This document shows, piece by piece, positions 32,926 through 40,865 of a stretch of 55,675 nt of DNA (positions within the stretch are counted from its first letter, which is position 1; every line of letters begins with the position of its first letter). The DNA is taken from NCBI GenBank assembly GCA_910584405.1, contig CAJUAL010000013.1:1-55675 (forward strand). Direction: 5' to 3'. Below the pieces are notes generated by a model. That model was not told the origin of the DNA. It did no database searches and saw only the letters and a list, made by a program, of their open reading frames with translations. A program made the translations under genes and the position numbers. This DNA comes from an uncultured Vampirovibrio sp. (GTDB taxonomy: Bacteria; Cyanobacteriota; Vampirovibrionia; Gastranaerophilales; Gastranaerophilaceae).

Positions 32926-33600
32926 TTACTTGATTAAGCCTTGTCTTAATTGTTCCATTATGGCTTTTTCGTTTTGAGTAAATTCCTCACCACTCATATT
33001 ACCGATATCCTCACGAGTAAAGATCCTGTTCATATTACCGTCATAAGAACCGTTTTGAGCGTAAGACGTCAATTTTCTTTTTGCGGCTGCGTTCTCGTCA
33101 TTCAATGTCTTTTCGTATGCGGATTTTTTCAAATACTTATCAACAGCAGAATTTTCTAATTTTTCTACAAGCTGAGATATTCGAAATATTTCATCTTTGT
33201 CCATATCTAAACCCTTGATATAATTCAAGACATCAGCTCGCCCGTCACCGTCAAAAAATCCGGGACGTTCTTGATTGAACATATCAATCGGGCTTTGAGA
33301 AGGTAAAGCCTGTTGAACAGACGAATCAGGAACAACCTCGCCGGTTTGTAGTGAATTTTTGTAGTTGTTAATCTGTTGTGCCTTCCGAGCTAATTGTGCC
33401 AGCAAATATTGTCCTTGTTCTTGTGATATTGCACCTTGACCAACAAGATCTTTCAATTTCTGAAAATCTGCGCCAATTGCTTGTTCCAACTGATAAAAAG
33501 TATTATATCCTGCTTGAGGGTTTTGCTGCGGACTCACGGTCTGCGATGAAATAGCATTTTGTAGTTGCGGTGGAATTGCACCGCCCGGTTGATTTTGCAT
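32926..33600 (-). CDS. Scaffold-like or structural capsid-operon protein, 224 aa
   Basis: The Gln/Pro-rich start (QQNPQAGYNTFYQLEQ) is followed by a helical segment with LKDLVGQGAISQEQGQYLLA. A calcium-loop-like DGDGRADVLNYIKGLDMDKD and charged helices follow. The C-terminus FTREDIGNMSGEEFTQNE closely parallels the 441-residue protein at 26131. Its location next to the capsid gene and its helical, charged nature fit a scaffold or internal virion protein. The exact role is unknown. Confidence 0.65.
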   Translation of the reverse strand: MQNQPGGAIPPQLQNAISSQTVSPQQNPQAGYNTFYQLEQAIGADFQKLKDLVGQGAISQEQGQYLLAQLARKAQQINNYKNSLQTGEVVPDSSVQQALPSQSPIDMFNQERPGFFDGDGRADVLNYIKGLDMDKDEIFRISQLVEKLENSAVDKYLKKSAYEKTLNDENAAAKRKLTSYAQNGSYDGNMNRIFTREDIGNMSGEEFTQNEKAIMEQLRQGLIK

Positions 33601-33605
33601 AAAAC

Positions 33606-33854
33606 TTATTCTCCTTCTTCTTTTGGCATATTTTGCATATAATGTACGGCAATCTCAATTACATCATCTATAAAACTTGATAAAAGTATTGATATAATGC
33701 TTTTTACAAAAGTCGGTAACGGTAAATTTTTTAAAATATACTCTATTGCAAGTTTCTTTTTTGCCTGTCCTTGCCCGCTTCCTAATTGAGTTTCAGCCAC
33801 TTTTACTGCTTTTTTTGCCAATTCTTTTATTTGATTTTTTACATTTTTGAACAT
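33606..33854 (-). CDS. LLH-like phage holin or small basic membrane protein
   Basis: The 82-residue protein has a basic N-terminus (MFKNVKNQIKELAKKAVKVA) and the segment ETQLGSGQGQAKKKLAIEYI. This resembles the linker of LLH-family holins, which also have a short helix before it. A hydrophobic stretch FVKSIISILLSSFIDDVIEI follows. It would help release virions by making membrane holes for the amidase at 36444. Position after the capsid gene is unusual for a holin, so the call is tentative. Confidence 0.55.
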   Translation of the reverse strand: MFKNVKNQIKELAKKAVKVAETQLGSGQGQAKKKLAIEYILKNLPLPTFVKSIISILLSSFIDDVIEIAVHYMQNMPKEEGE

Positions 33855-33934
33855 AAAACCTCTTCTTATTTAATAAAATGTACCCTCAAACACTACTCTT
33901 GGGATGAGAGTACATTTAATGAGCCAAAATTTGA

Positions 33935-34849
33935 TTAAACTGTCGGTGTTGTAGGTTCTGTTGCTTCTGTCGGAGTTGTAGCAACAACATCTGATGATGC
34001 AGTAACAATCATTTTAGCTAACGCTTTTGGCTGAACGGTTTTAGCACCGTACAGATATAAACCTCTGACTAAATCAGAGAAACTGTCTTTATCTCTAAGA
34101 CTTTCAATTTTTGCAAGCTGAGAAGCAAATGTAATAGCATCGTTTGTACCTGCAAGAACGTAGTATTTACCGTTCACATCAGTCAAGTTTGTGCTTACCA
34201 ATACGTCCATGCCTGCAATTCTTCCGATTGCGCCTTCTCTTAAGGTTTCATCAGCAACTTTGTATGCTGAAATAAATTCAGGGCTTTGTAATAAATAAGC
34301 TTCGATATCAGGATTGATTACAACCCAAGGACGAACGCCAGCGTACACTGCATCTGAATTTTTTAAAGCTAATGCAAGTTTTACAAAGTTAGAATAAATT
34401 GTTTTTGTATCCAATGTAACAGGAGAAGCTTCGGAACCTACAGTATTTGCAGATGTAACATCAGTGTGAAGTCCTAAAAGATAAGAATCTTGAACTACTT
34501 CAATTGCTTTTTTTGCATTTGTTAAATGAGCTTCCATGATATCAGAATTTGCTTGAACCGCAGATGCATCGTCAATCTTGAAGGCAAAGAACTTTTTCTG
34601 ATCAATAACCAAATCCTGAGATGTAGGAGTTAGTGCCGAATATGATAAATTATCGCTTGTTAAAGTTGAAACCGTTACAGCTGCAGGTGTAATAATTTTT
34701 ACGGTATCACCCTGATTTTTAATTTCGCCTTCCCAATTTTTGTTAACACACTGCATCATTACGCAGTTTTTTTCTAACATTTGATTCAATTTTTTACTCC
34801 ACACTTGTGGAATAAATGCTGAATAACTTGATTTTGCTGTTTCTGACAT
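33935..34849 (-). CDS. Major capsid protein (P22 coat-like)
   Basis: The 304-residue protein has HK97-fold coat features in the P22-like group. An N-terminal helical arm (SSYSAFIPQVWSKKLNQMLE) is followed by GEIKNQGDTVKIITPAAVTV, then a spine-helix region (DIMEAHLTNAKKAIEVVQDS). The pattern RPWVVINPDIEAYLLQSPEF and IGRIAGMDVLVSTNL is typical of coat proteins. The C-terminal tail is low-complexity Thr/Pro/Glu (TTPTEATEPTTPTV). No head protease gene is present, which fits P22-like coats that are not processed. GGAAAGGAAAAGAAA precedes ATG 34849. Confidence 0.85.
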   Translation of the reverse strand: MSETAKSSYSAFIPQVWSKKLNQMLEKNCVMMQCVNKNWEGEIKNQGDTVKIITPAAVTVSTLTSDNLSYSALTPTSQDLVIDQKKFFAFKIDDASAVQANSDIMEAHLTNAKKAIEVVQDSYLLGLHTDVTSANTVGSEASPVTLDTKTIYSNFVKLALALKNSDAVYAGVRPWVVINPDIEAYLLQSPEFISAYKVADETLREGAIGRIAGMDVLVSTNLTDVNGKYYVLAGTNDAITFASQLAKIESLRDKDSFSDLVRGLYLYGAKTVQPKALAKMIVTASSDVVATTPTEATEPTTPTV

Positions 34850-34907
34850 TTTCTTTTCCTTTCCTTTTCAAAAACTGTAAACAAACATAAGTGGTGATGG
34901 TTTTTAT

Positions 34908-36431
34908 TTAATCGTCATTATAAATTTCTCTGAATTGAAGCCCGATTATTGCACAATTATCTTCAATCTCACGGCCTTCTACACAAATTTGTATTGAGTA
35001 ATTACTTCCGCAAATTTCGGCTTTTTCCATAGCGCTTGAAGTTATAGGCCAAACAGGAACTTCCGAATCATTAGCATTCCAGCAATATTGAGGATTACCT
35101 GTTTCATCATCTTCAGGTGCCCACATAAAATGGGTATAATGTCTTGCGTAAATTAACTCTTTATCATCTCCGTACTCGCTGTCGTAATCCTTGTACAAAG
35201 AAAAATTAAACTTGTTATCATATAAATCATCCAATACAAAATAAAATTCATCTATAATCTTGCGGTGAAGAACATTCCCCAAAGATAAGAACGGTGACTT
35301 CCACATAAAATCAATCGGTTTACCGTTAAATGTTGTCCCGTAAAATTCACGATAAATTTTACCCTCGTTATCGGCTGTAACAACATAAGAATTAAACATA
35401 CAAGCTGTTGTAATTTTTTGCGGTACAACCCTTTTATACCAAGCCCTGTTAACATAATCGTTTACCCAGATAGTTTTATAATATGAACTGTCTAAATACG
35501 GGAAAAAATATAACACTTGATTCTTATTTTGATTATGAAGTGCAAAAACGTTTTTCATACGCGAAGTATCAAAATTATTAAATTCTTCCCTGATATTAAC
35601 CGAAATTTCAGAACCTAACCTTATCTGATTCAATTCTCCGACCTGTTCCAGAGCATAAATTCCATTACTTAAAAAGAACTGTTTGTTATCAACATTGATA
35701 ATCGAACCTTTTGCAACAGTTCCTTTATCCGCAAAAAGTGTAATAGAAAAATCTGACGGATTTGAACCTGTCAATAAATAAACTCTTTCACGTTTATATA
35801 CCGCAAGATAATCTTTATAAGTATGCATAGCGGTAATATCTGCCGTATCGGTGTGAAAATCATTAATATAACCCGCATCATCTTCTGTTGTAAAATCGTT
35901 ATATGAACCCAACGCTGAATAATATATCGTAGAATCTTTAGCACACCAAACTCTCCCTTTATAAACGGTTATACAATCAGGATATAAAGTATTTCCGCTT
36001 CTATCATTCAAGTTACAATCAACAACTTCATAAGATGTGTTATTTTTAATATAAAACATCGCATCGGATTCTGTGGATACAAGAAGCCCTCTTATGAACG
36101 GAGCAAATAAAACGCGTTTTCCGCTTAAAGTTTTTTCAAGCAAAGTTAAACTGTCATCAAATGTAGAATAAACATAAATTTTTCCCGAAATTGTCATAAT
36201 AACAAGCTTATAAATATCATCTGACTCAATTTCACACATGCCTGTAATTTCTTCTGCTTCAGGCAATTGAATAAGAAGAGTATTTCCTTTTTGCTTAATA
36301 ACACCCTTGTTATTATAAACTTCTACATTCTTTGAATCCGCCCAAAAAATTGTTTTCGGATTCAAGCCAAGCTCGGTTTTTGTGGAAGCCTGATTAATTC
36401 CACCGGATAAATCAAAATAATTAACATCCAT
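34908..36431 (-). CDS. P22 gp10-like tail nozzle/stabilisation protein
   Basis: The 507-residue protein has a beta-propeller-like series of short repeats: GMCEIESDDIYKLVIMTISG, then YNDFTTEDDAGYINDFHTDT, YKDYLAVYKRERVYLLTGSN, and FALHNQNKNQVLYFFPYLDS. It starts MDVNYFDLSGGINQASTKTE, a start common to phage tail-hub or DNA-stabilisation proteins that plug the portal/adaptor channel in short-tailed phages. It lies directly upstream of the capsid gene in the operon. The fold is inferred; alternatives are other tail tubular proteins. Confidence 0.75.
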   Translation of the reverse strand: MDVNYFDLSGGINQASTKTELGLNPKTIFWADSKNVEVYNNKGVIKQKGNTLLIQLPEAEEITGMCEIESDDIYKLVIMTISGKIYVYSTFDDSLTLLEKTLSGKRVLFAPFIRGLLVSTESDAMFYIKNNTSYEVVDCNLNDRSGNTLYPDCITVYKGRVWCAKDSTIYYSALGSYNDFTTEDDAGYINDFHTDTADITAMHTYKDYLAVYKRERVYLLTGSNPSDFSITLFADKGTVAKGSIINVDNKQFFLSNGIYALEQVGELNQIRLGSEISVNIREEFNNFDTSRMKNVFALHNQNKNQVLYFFPYLDSSYYKTIWVNDYVNRAWYKRVVPQKITTACMFNSYVVTADNEGKIYREFYGTTFNGKPIDFMWKSPFLSLGNVLHRKIIDEFYFVLDDLYDNKFNFSLYKDYDSEYGDDKELIYARHYTHFMWAPEDDETGNPQYCWNANDSEVPVWPITSSAMEKAEICGSNYSIQICVEGREIEDNCAIIGLQFREIYNDD

Positions 36432-36443
36432 AATAATAACCTC

Positions 36444-36935
36444 TTATAATTTTTCTCTGTACCAACGAACTTTTGTTCTGATAAAACTTCCAACATCTTC
36501 TTTTGCAACCCAAGGATACGGCGGAAGATAAATTATATCTATTTTTCCGCTGCTTGTTGATTTAGGATTAGCTATGCCAAACTCATAGTGGGTTAAAACC
36601 GTTTGGGAATTAACTCCGAGATTATATTTCTGACAAATTTCGGCACACAATTTCATACAAGCTTCAAACTGAACCTTACCGATTGGAAAATTCCCAACAG
36701 CAGTTCTTGATTTAAAACCGAACATTGCGCACATACAAACACCAACCGAGCCGGTATTGCCGCCGCCGGTGTGCGCAGCATAATTACCGTCATTACAATT
36801 ATTATTATCTTCCGGTTTGTATTTTCCTTTATGTATCTGCCCGTCAACATCTACAAGATAATGATAAAATTGTTTTTCAAAGTCACCGGGGTAATACCTG
36901 CCGGCACTCCAGTGTAAAATAATTCTTTTTACCAT
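36444..36935 (-). CDS. N-acetylmuramoyl-L-alanine amidase (Amidase_2/PGRP-type endolysin)
   Basis: The 163-residue enzyme cleaves the amide between MurNAc and the peptide stem of peptidoglycan. Zinc ligands are seen in ILHWSAGRYYPG (His) and LTHYEFG (His). The conserved core AAHTGGGNTGSVGVCM includes the glycine-rich loop. No signal peptide is present, so it would need the holin candidate for release. It lies near the start of the operon, before the capsid gene, which is unusual; lysis genes are typically at the end of phage morphogenesis clusters. Confidence 0.9.
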   Translation of the reverse strand: MVKRIILHWSAGRYYPGDFEKQFYHYLVDVDGQIHKGKYKPEDNNNCNDGNYAAHTGGGNTGSVGVCMCAMFGFKSRTAVGNFPIGKVQFEACMKLCAEICQKYNLGVNSQTVLTHYEFGIANPKSTSSGKIDIIYLPPYPWVAKEDVGSFIRTKVRWYREKL

Positions 36936-36949
36936 AAACGATTTTTACC

Positions 36950-37153
36950 TCATTTTACTTTCCATCTCGGGTGTGAAGCCATGTATAAAACGACAGCATT
37001 CACTCTGTTTCTGGCATTTAAGCCTGTTAAAATTGAGGAAATATGTGTTTGAACCGTTCTTTTGGAAATATTCAATTTTAATGCTATTTCTTTATCCGTG
37101 AATCCGCGGGCGAGCAGAGTCAATATCTCTAATTTTCTCGGCGACAATTTCAT
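36950..37153 (-). CDS. LuxR-type HTH protein without receiver
   Basis: The 67-residue protein from ATG 37153 (AAAGG eight bases upstream; GTG 37156 alternative) is a bare GerE/LuxR DNA-binding domain: LSPRKLEILTLLARGFTDKE, IALKLNISKRTVQTHISSIL, then LNARNRVNAVVLYM. It has no receiver or ligand domain. It is the first gene of the capsid cassette, so it may control that transcript or host genes. Such regulators at the head of a virion operon are not standard for temperate phages and might link the cassette to host regulation. Confidence 0.85.
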   Translation of the reverse strand: MKLSPRKLEILTLLARGFTDKEIALKLNISKRTVQTHISSILTGLNARNRVNAVVLYMASHPRWKVK

Positions 37154-37229
37154 CACTCGACCTTTAATCTTTTAATATATCTCATAGTACCTTGAACCTC
37201 CGTATTAAAATTTAATAATAATTCCGCTT

Positions 37230-37264
37230 AAAAAAAGGTGGAGGAGTGCCTTTAGCTCCCCTCC
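37230..37264 (-). terminator. Hairpin followed by T run (minus strand)
   Basis: CTCCCCTCC (37256-37264) pairs with GGAGGAG (37240-37246) with a bulge. On the minus strand the stem is followed by seven T after two bases (complement of 37230-37236). It would stop a minus-strand transcript entering the cassette from the right. Confidence 0.6.
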
Positions 37265-37477
37265 GGGAGTTATAGATAGTAAATTAATGCAGAGTAGGGG
37301 ATAAATATTATAAGTTAAACCCTATAGAAATTTTGAATAGCAAAATAAAACATCTTTCCAATTTCCTCTTCTTCGACTATTGTTTAGATAAATACACACA
37401 TATCATCATCAACCCGTAACCTGTTGAAATTATTGCCTCTCAACTGATTACTCTTTAAGTATATAGGATTTTTCAAT

Positions 37478-37519
37478 AAAAAAAAGTCCGCAGTAATACT
37501 TACGTAAAAATACGGACTT
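37478..37519 (-). terminator. Hairpin with T run (minus strand)
   Basis: AAGTCCG (37484-37490) pairs with CGGACTT (37513-37519). On the minus strand the stem is followed by eight T. The loop contains the palindrome TTACGTAA-like ACTTACGTAA. No minus-strand gene that needs it is obvious to the right, so it may end an unseen short RNA. Confidence 0.6.
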
Positions 37520-37609
37520 GACAACCCTTAAAAATCTCTTACCGCAAGTCTTTTCAGCATGCCAAAATCGAAAAATCGTCATTTTGCATTTTATAGAAAT
37601 TTTAATAAC

Positions 37610-37637
37610 TTGCCAAAATTTTTACTCAATTTACAAT
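37610..37637 (+). promoter_or_regulatory. Promoter of the sensor kinase gene
   Basis: TTGCCA (37610-37615), a 16-nt spacer and TACAAT (37632-37637) precede ATG 37644 by six bases, again predicting a leaderless message. Confidence 0.65.
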
Positions 37638-37643
37638 AAAATT

Positions 37644-39362
37644 ATGGGGAATATTTTACTTATTTCAGAAAATGATTCTATTTTAGACAGATATAAAAAC
37701 TTGTTAAATAAAATTCCTTTCAAGTTTAATTCCTGCTGTAATCAAACTTCTGTTTTGGATTTAATCGAAGTTGAGCCGCCTGATGTTTTTTTGATTGATG
37801 AAAAAATCGAATCTTTAAATTTAAATCACACAATCAAAAAAATAAAATCTCAGCTTGATAATGCCCAAATTTTACTGATTTCTGACGGTTCTTTTACAGA
37901 TGAAGATACAACAAAATATATTTCAGGTTTTATTTTAAATACGTTTTCTGATGAATTAATACTTTCAACAATAAATTCTCATATTAAAACAAAAGAAAAA
38001 TTAGATATTTTATCGGGCAAAAACAAAGACTTAGCCGACAGCTTATACAGACTGAATGTTTTATATAATACAAGTTCTCAATTTGCAGGAACCCTTGATA
38101 TTAAAGAGCTTTTGAATTATATGACAGAAGGACTTGATAAATCTCTAAGCTTCGATTTAGCCTGCACTATATCATTCGGGTTTGAAAATGAACCTGTTTT
38201 GATTGTTAATTCTTTATATGATATCTCGGAAGAACTTATGAGCGCACTCAAACTTCGCGCAATACTTAACTATAAATCGCTTTTTGAAAACTCAACCCCG
38301 CCGTTTGAAATCAATGACAAAGAATTAAAAATAATAAAAAATATAAAAAATCCGAACAACAAATTCACTTTCACGATTTTCCAATACGATAATATGTTTG
38401 CACCAATTGATTTAGGTGATAATTTCTTCGGATGTATTGAAATTTTTAAAGAAAACCCGTTCACAACAGATGATGCAACATATTTTCAAACAATAGTGCA
38501 GCAAGTATCTCTTCCGCTAAAAAGCGCAGGTTTATACAAAGAAATTATCGAAAAGAACGAAGAACTTGAAAAACTTGAACGAGTTAAATCAGAATTTATT
38601 TCAATCGTTTCGCATGAACTGAGAACCCCGTTAACCCCGATTAAAAACGCATTGAGTATTCTATCAAGCGGAAGATGCGGAACTTTAGGCGAAAACGCAG
38701 TGAAATTTATTGATATGGCAAAAAGAAATGTCGAAAACCTTACAAATATAATTAACGACATTCTTGATATTAACAAAATTGAAGCAGGAAAAATGGACTT
38801 TAATTACAAACTAATGAACATTCACTCTGTTATCGAAAATGTTAAAACCAACTTTGATTGCGTTGCAAAAGAGCATGAAATTATATTCAGCGCAAATGAA
38901 CAAGAAAATCTTCCTGATATTTACGCAGACTCTCAACGTCTTGGTCAGGTGTTAACAAATCTTGTATCAAACGCAATAAAATTCACCCCGCGCGGCAAAT
39001 CAATAACTATTCAATCAGAATTAAAAAATGCAAATGATATTATTGTTAATCCGTATTTTGAAAACGAAATAAAAACACTTAGCGGTAATTATATTATAGT
39101 AAGTGTTATAGATGAAGGAATCGGTATTAAAGAAGAAAATTTACTAAAAGCATTTGATAAATTTACACAAATCGAGAACTCACTATCTCGAAAAGTCGGC
39201 GGAACAGGCTTAGGTTTACCGATTGCGAAACAGCTTATAAAAGCGCATAAAGGTACAATTTGGTGTGATAGTGAAGAAGAAAAAGGTTCAAGCTTCCATT
39301 TCGCCCTCCCTGTATCTACAGAAAAAGTCGAAGGATTAACAATACAAAAAGAACTTTTGTAA
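37644..39362 (+). CDS. Sensor histidine kinase with receiver-like N-terminal domain and GAF-like region
   Basis: The 572-residue protein (from ATG 37644; an in-frame upstream reading from 37518 would cross the promoter) starts with a receiver-like domain (ILLISENDSILDRYKNLLNK and PPDVFLIDEKI, with an Asp at the usual phosphorylation place). A GAF-like region follows (residues about 135-300). HisKA has the phosphoacceptor His in FISIVSHELRTPLTPIKNAL. HATPase_c has the N box (LVSNAIKFTPRG), G1 (SVIDEGIGI) and G2 (GGTGLGLPIAKQ). No membrane segment is present, so it is a cytoplasmic kinase. Its partner could be the receiver-only protein at 41850 or an unlinked one. It lacks an obvious output domain. 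Confidence 0.9.
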   Translation: MGNILLISENDSILDRYKNLLNKIPFKFNSCCNQTSVLDLIEVEPPDVFLIDEKIESLNLNHTIKKIKSQLDNAQILLISDGSFTDEDTTKYISGFILNTFSDELILSTINSHIKTKEKLDILSGKNKDLADSLYRLNVLYNTSSQFAGTLDIKELLNYMTEGLDKSLSFDLACTISFGFENEPVLIVNSLYDISEELMSALKLRAILNYKSLFENSTPPFEINDKELKIIKNIKNPNNKFTFTIFQYDNMFAPIDLGDNFFGCIEIFKENPFTTDDATYFQTIVQQVSLPLKSAGLYKEIIEKNEELEKLERVKSEFISIVSHELRTPLTPIKNALSILSSGRCGTLGENAVKFIDMAKRNVENLTNIINDILDINKIEAGKMDFNYKLMNIHSVIENVKTNFDCVAKEHEIIFSANEQENLPDIYADSQRLGQVLTNLVSNAIKFTPRGKSITIQSELKNANDIIVNPYFENEIKTLSGNYIIVSVIDEGIGIKEENLLKAFDKFTQIENSLSRKVGGTGLGLPIAKQLIKAHKGTIWCDSEEEKGSSFHFALPVSTEKVEGLTIQKELL

Positions 39363-39375
39363 AACCCCAAAAATC

Positions 39376-39396
39376 CCCTCGCCCTTCGGGAGAGGG
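39376..39396. repeat. REP-like palindrome
   Basis: CCCTC-G-CCC-TTC-GGG-A-GAGGG, followed by TTAGGGTGAGGG, lies in the kinase-dxr gap. This palindrome and its flanks are a form of a very widespread intergenic repeat in bacteria. It may act as an RNA hairpin at the end of the kinase message. Confidence 0.6.
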
Positions 39397-39424
39397 TTAG
39401 GGTGAGGGAAAGAAGGATAAACAA

Positions 39425-40552
39425 ATGACAAATAAACGAAAAATAAGCATACTTGGTTCAACAGGTTCAATAGGAACGCAGGCACTTGAAGTAATAGAAA
39501 AGCTTCAGGATAAATTTGAAATAATAGCTCTGGCTGGCGGAAATAATACGGAATTATTAAAACAACAAACTTTAAAATTCAAACCGAAATATATTTGTGC
39601 AAACAAAGAACTAAAAATTGACGGAATAAAAACCCTTCACGGTACAGAAGGATTAGAAGAAATTTGTTCAAACAAAGAAAATGATATAATTCTTGTTGCC
39701 GTATCAGGCAAAATCGGACTTAAGCCAACCCTGAAAGCAATAGAAAACGGAATAGATATTGCGCTTGCAAACAAAGAAACACTTGTTATGGCAGGAGATA
39801 TTGTCATGAACGCAGCCAAAAAAGCAGGTGTAAAAATTATTCCCGTAGATAGTGAACACTGTGCAATCCACCAGTGCATAAAAGATATCGCACAGGTCGA
39901 AAAACTTATCATAACCGCAAGCGGCGGACCGTTCTTACACAAAACCGTTGAAGATATGAAAAATGCAACGGTTGAACAAGCCCTTGCACACCCTCGTTGG
40001 AATATGGGCAGAAAAATTACCGTTGACTCTGCAACTTTGATAAACAAAGGTTTGGAAATAATCGAGGCACATCACCTGTTTAATATGCCTTACGATAAAA
40101 TTGACGTGGTTATCCACCCGCAAAGTATTGTCCACTCGGCAATCGAATACGTTGATGGCTCGGTTATCGCACAACTCGGTTTACCTAGTATGCATATTCC
40201 GATTCAATATGCAATTACTTACCCTGAACGCTTTGAGGGAATTAAATCAAAAAGTTTCAGTTTTTCAGAAATTGCACGCCTTGATTTTGAAAAACCTGAT
40301 TATGAAAAATTCCCCGGAGTAAAAATGGCTTATTTTGCGGGCAAAACCGGCGGAAGCATGCCGGTATGTTTTAATGCCTCAAACGAAGAAGCCGTATTTG
40401 CATTCCTAAACGGTGAAATCAAACTTTACGACATTTATACAATAGTAGAAAAAATGATGTCTTCTCATTCAACAATTAATAATCCGTCAATTGATGAGAT
40501 TTTTGCAATAGATGAAGAAATAAGAAGAAAAACCAAAGAATTAATAAAATAA
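39425..40552 (+). CDS. dxr: 1-deoxy-D-xylulose 5-phosphate reductoisomerase
   Basis: The 375-residue enzyme makes 2-C-methyl-D-erythritol 4-phosphate, committing carbon to the MEP isoprenoid pathway. The NADPH-binding LGSTGSIGTQALEVI is at the start. Metal and substrate residues lie in IPVDSEHCAIHQCI and ASGGPFLHKTVEDM. The catalytic-loop blocks HPRWNMGRKITVDSATLINK and HPQSIVHSAIEYVDGSVIAQ are intact. A GAAGGATAAACAA site precedes ATG 39425. It follows the kinase by 62 bp with a repeat between, so its expression may be coupled only loosely. Confidence 0.97.
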   Translation: MTNKRKISILGSTGSIGTQALEVIEKLQDKFEIIALAGGNNTELLKQQTLKFKPKYICANKELKIDGIKTLHGTEGLEEICSNKENDIILVAVSGKIGLKPTLKAIENGIDIALANKETLVMAGDIVMNAAKKAGVKIIPVDSEHCAIHQCIKDIAQVEKLIITASGGPFLHKTVEDMKNATVEQALAHPRWNMGRKITVDSATLINKGLEIIEAHHLFNMPYDKIDVVIHPQSIVHSAIEYVDGSVIAQLGLPSMHIPIQYAITYPERFEGIKSKSFSFSEIARLDFEKPDYEKFPGVKMAYFAGKTGGSMPVCFNASNEEAVFAFLNGEIKLYDIYTIVEKMMSSHSTINNPSIDEIFAIDEEIRRKTKELIK

Positions 40553-40565
40553 ATTAAACCTATAT

Positions 40566-40778
40566 TTACCCCTTTTTGGGATAAAAGAACATTTGATAAT
40601 TTAACACCTCAAGAATTATATCAACTTCTTGCGCGTTTAGCGTATTATTTTTTAATTTTTGAGATAAATTTTGGACAGTATAATGCTTGTTTTTTGCTCT
40701 TGAAATCTCTTGAGCTAACTGTGTCAAAGTCACATCACAATCTATCATCAGTTTTCTTATTTCATTACTTAAACTCAT
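40566..40778 (-). CDS. Small XRE-like HTH protein next to a split-leader pilin
   Basis: The 70-residue protein has an HTH region: KLMIDCDVTLTQLAQEISRA, then YTVQNLSQKLKNNTLNAQEV and a C-terminal YQMFFYPKKG. It resembles short XRE regulators in size, though the second helix is less standard. ATG 40778 lies six bases after TATTCT on the minus strand, so the transcript may be leaderless, and the operator candidate 40779-40799 overlaps it. It is divergent from the pseudopilin at 40866, the same arrangement as 862/746. Its stop codon is part of AGGGGTAAAT (40564-40573). Confidence 0.75.
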   Translation of the reverse strand: MSLSNEIRKLMIDCDVTLTQLAQEISRAKNKHYTVQNLSQKLKNNTLNAQEVDIILEVLNYQMFFYPKKG

Positions 40779-40799
40779 AACCTAAGAATACCTTAGTTT
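40779..40799. promoter_or_regulatory. Operator-like inverted repeat
   Basis: AACCTAAG and CCTTAG-TTT arms (CTAAG 40782-40786, CTTAG 40792-40796) form an inverted repeat adjoining the HTH start codon and overlapping its -10 box. Half-sites (TAAGGTA and TTAGGTT on the minus strand) are close to the TTAGGTA/TAAGGTA halves of the palindromes at 788-823. Confidence 0.6.
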
Positions 40800-40808
40800 A
40801 AATTTATA

Positions 40809-40837
40809 TTGACAATTTTAAAGTATTAATTTAAAAT
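40809..40837 (+). promoter_or_regulatory. Promoter of the split-leader pseudopilin
   Basis: TTGACA (40809-40814), 17 nt, then TAAAAT (40832-40837). It drives the gene at 40866, which has GAGGAG upstream of its ATG. Confidence 0.75.
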
Positions 40838-40865
40838 TCAATTAATTATTTAAAAGAGGAGTAAT

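Larger units (their letters stand above)
26131..37153 (-). mobile_element. Podovirus-like capsid/packaging cassette (prophage remnant or domesticated element)
   Basis: Fourteen close-packed minus-strand genes encode a LuxR-type HTH, amidase, P22 gp10-like protein, major capsid protein, LLH-like holin, scaffold-like protein, head-tail adaptor, TerS, a hypothetical protein, GNAT, portal, TerL, a TM coiled-coil protein and a putative internal protein. Integrase, excisionase, repressor, replication genes, tail spike and head protease were not found. All the structural ORFs are intact, with good ribosome sites and tight spacing, so it is not a heavily decayed prophage. No convincing att repeats were found at the ends. 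It could be a compact prophage integrated by another route, a satellite, or a gene-transfer-agent-like element. Confidence 0.8.
37154..37643. other. Intergenic region upstream of the capsid cassette
   Basis: This 490-bp gap contains no good ORF. It holds two hairpins facing the minus strand (37230-37264 and 37478-37519) and the kinase promoter (37610-37637). A minus-strand stretch at about 37310-37470 reads TIVEEEEIGKMFYFAIQNF after a stop and may be a decayed coding remnant. A loose AGGGG-like motif lies near 37283. Confidence 0.4.

Noticed and set aside
26032..37310. Similar AGGGG-TAAAT-like sequences near both ends of the capsid cassette as attL/attR
   Set aside because: The right-hand match (near 37283) is imperfect, and the same motif occurs at several unrelated sites in the window, so it is not specific to the cassette ends.
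37518..37643. Kinase start at the first codon of the long frame (37518)
   Set aside because: That stretch contains the terminator arm and the promoter; the family-like N-terminus starts at 37644.
39376..39400. CRISPR or other array near the kinase-dxr gap
   Set aside because: Only one palindrome is present; no regular repeats with spacers occur anywhere in the window that I could see.
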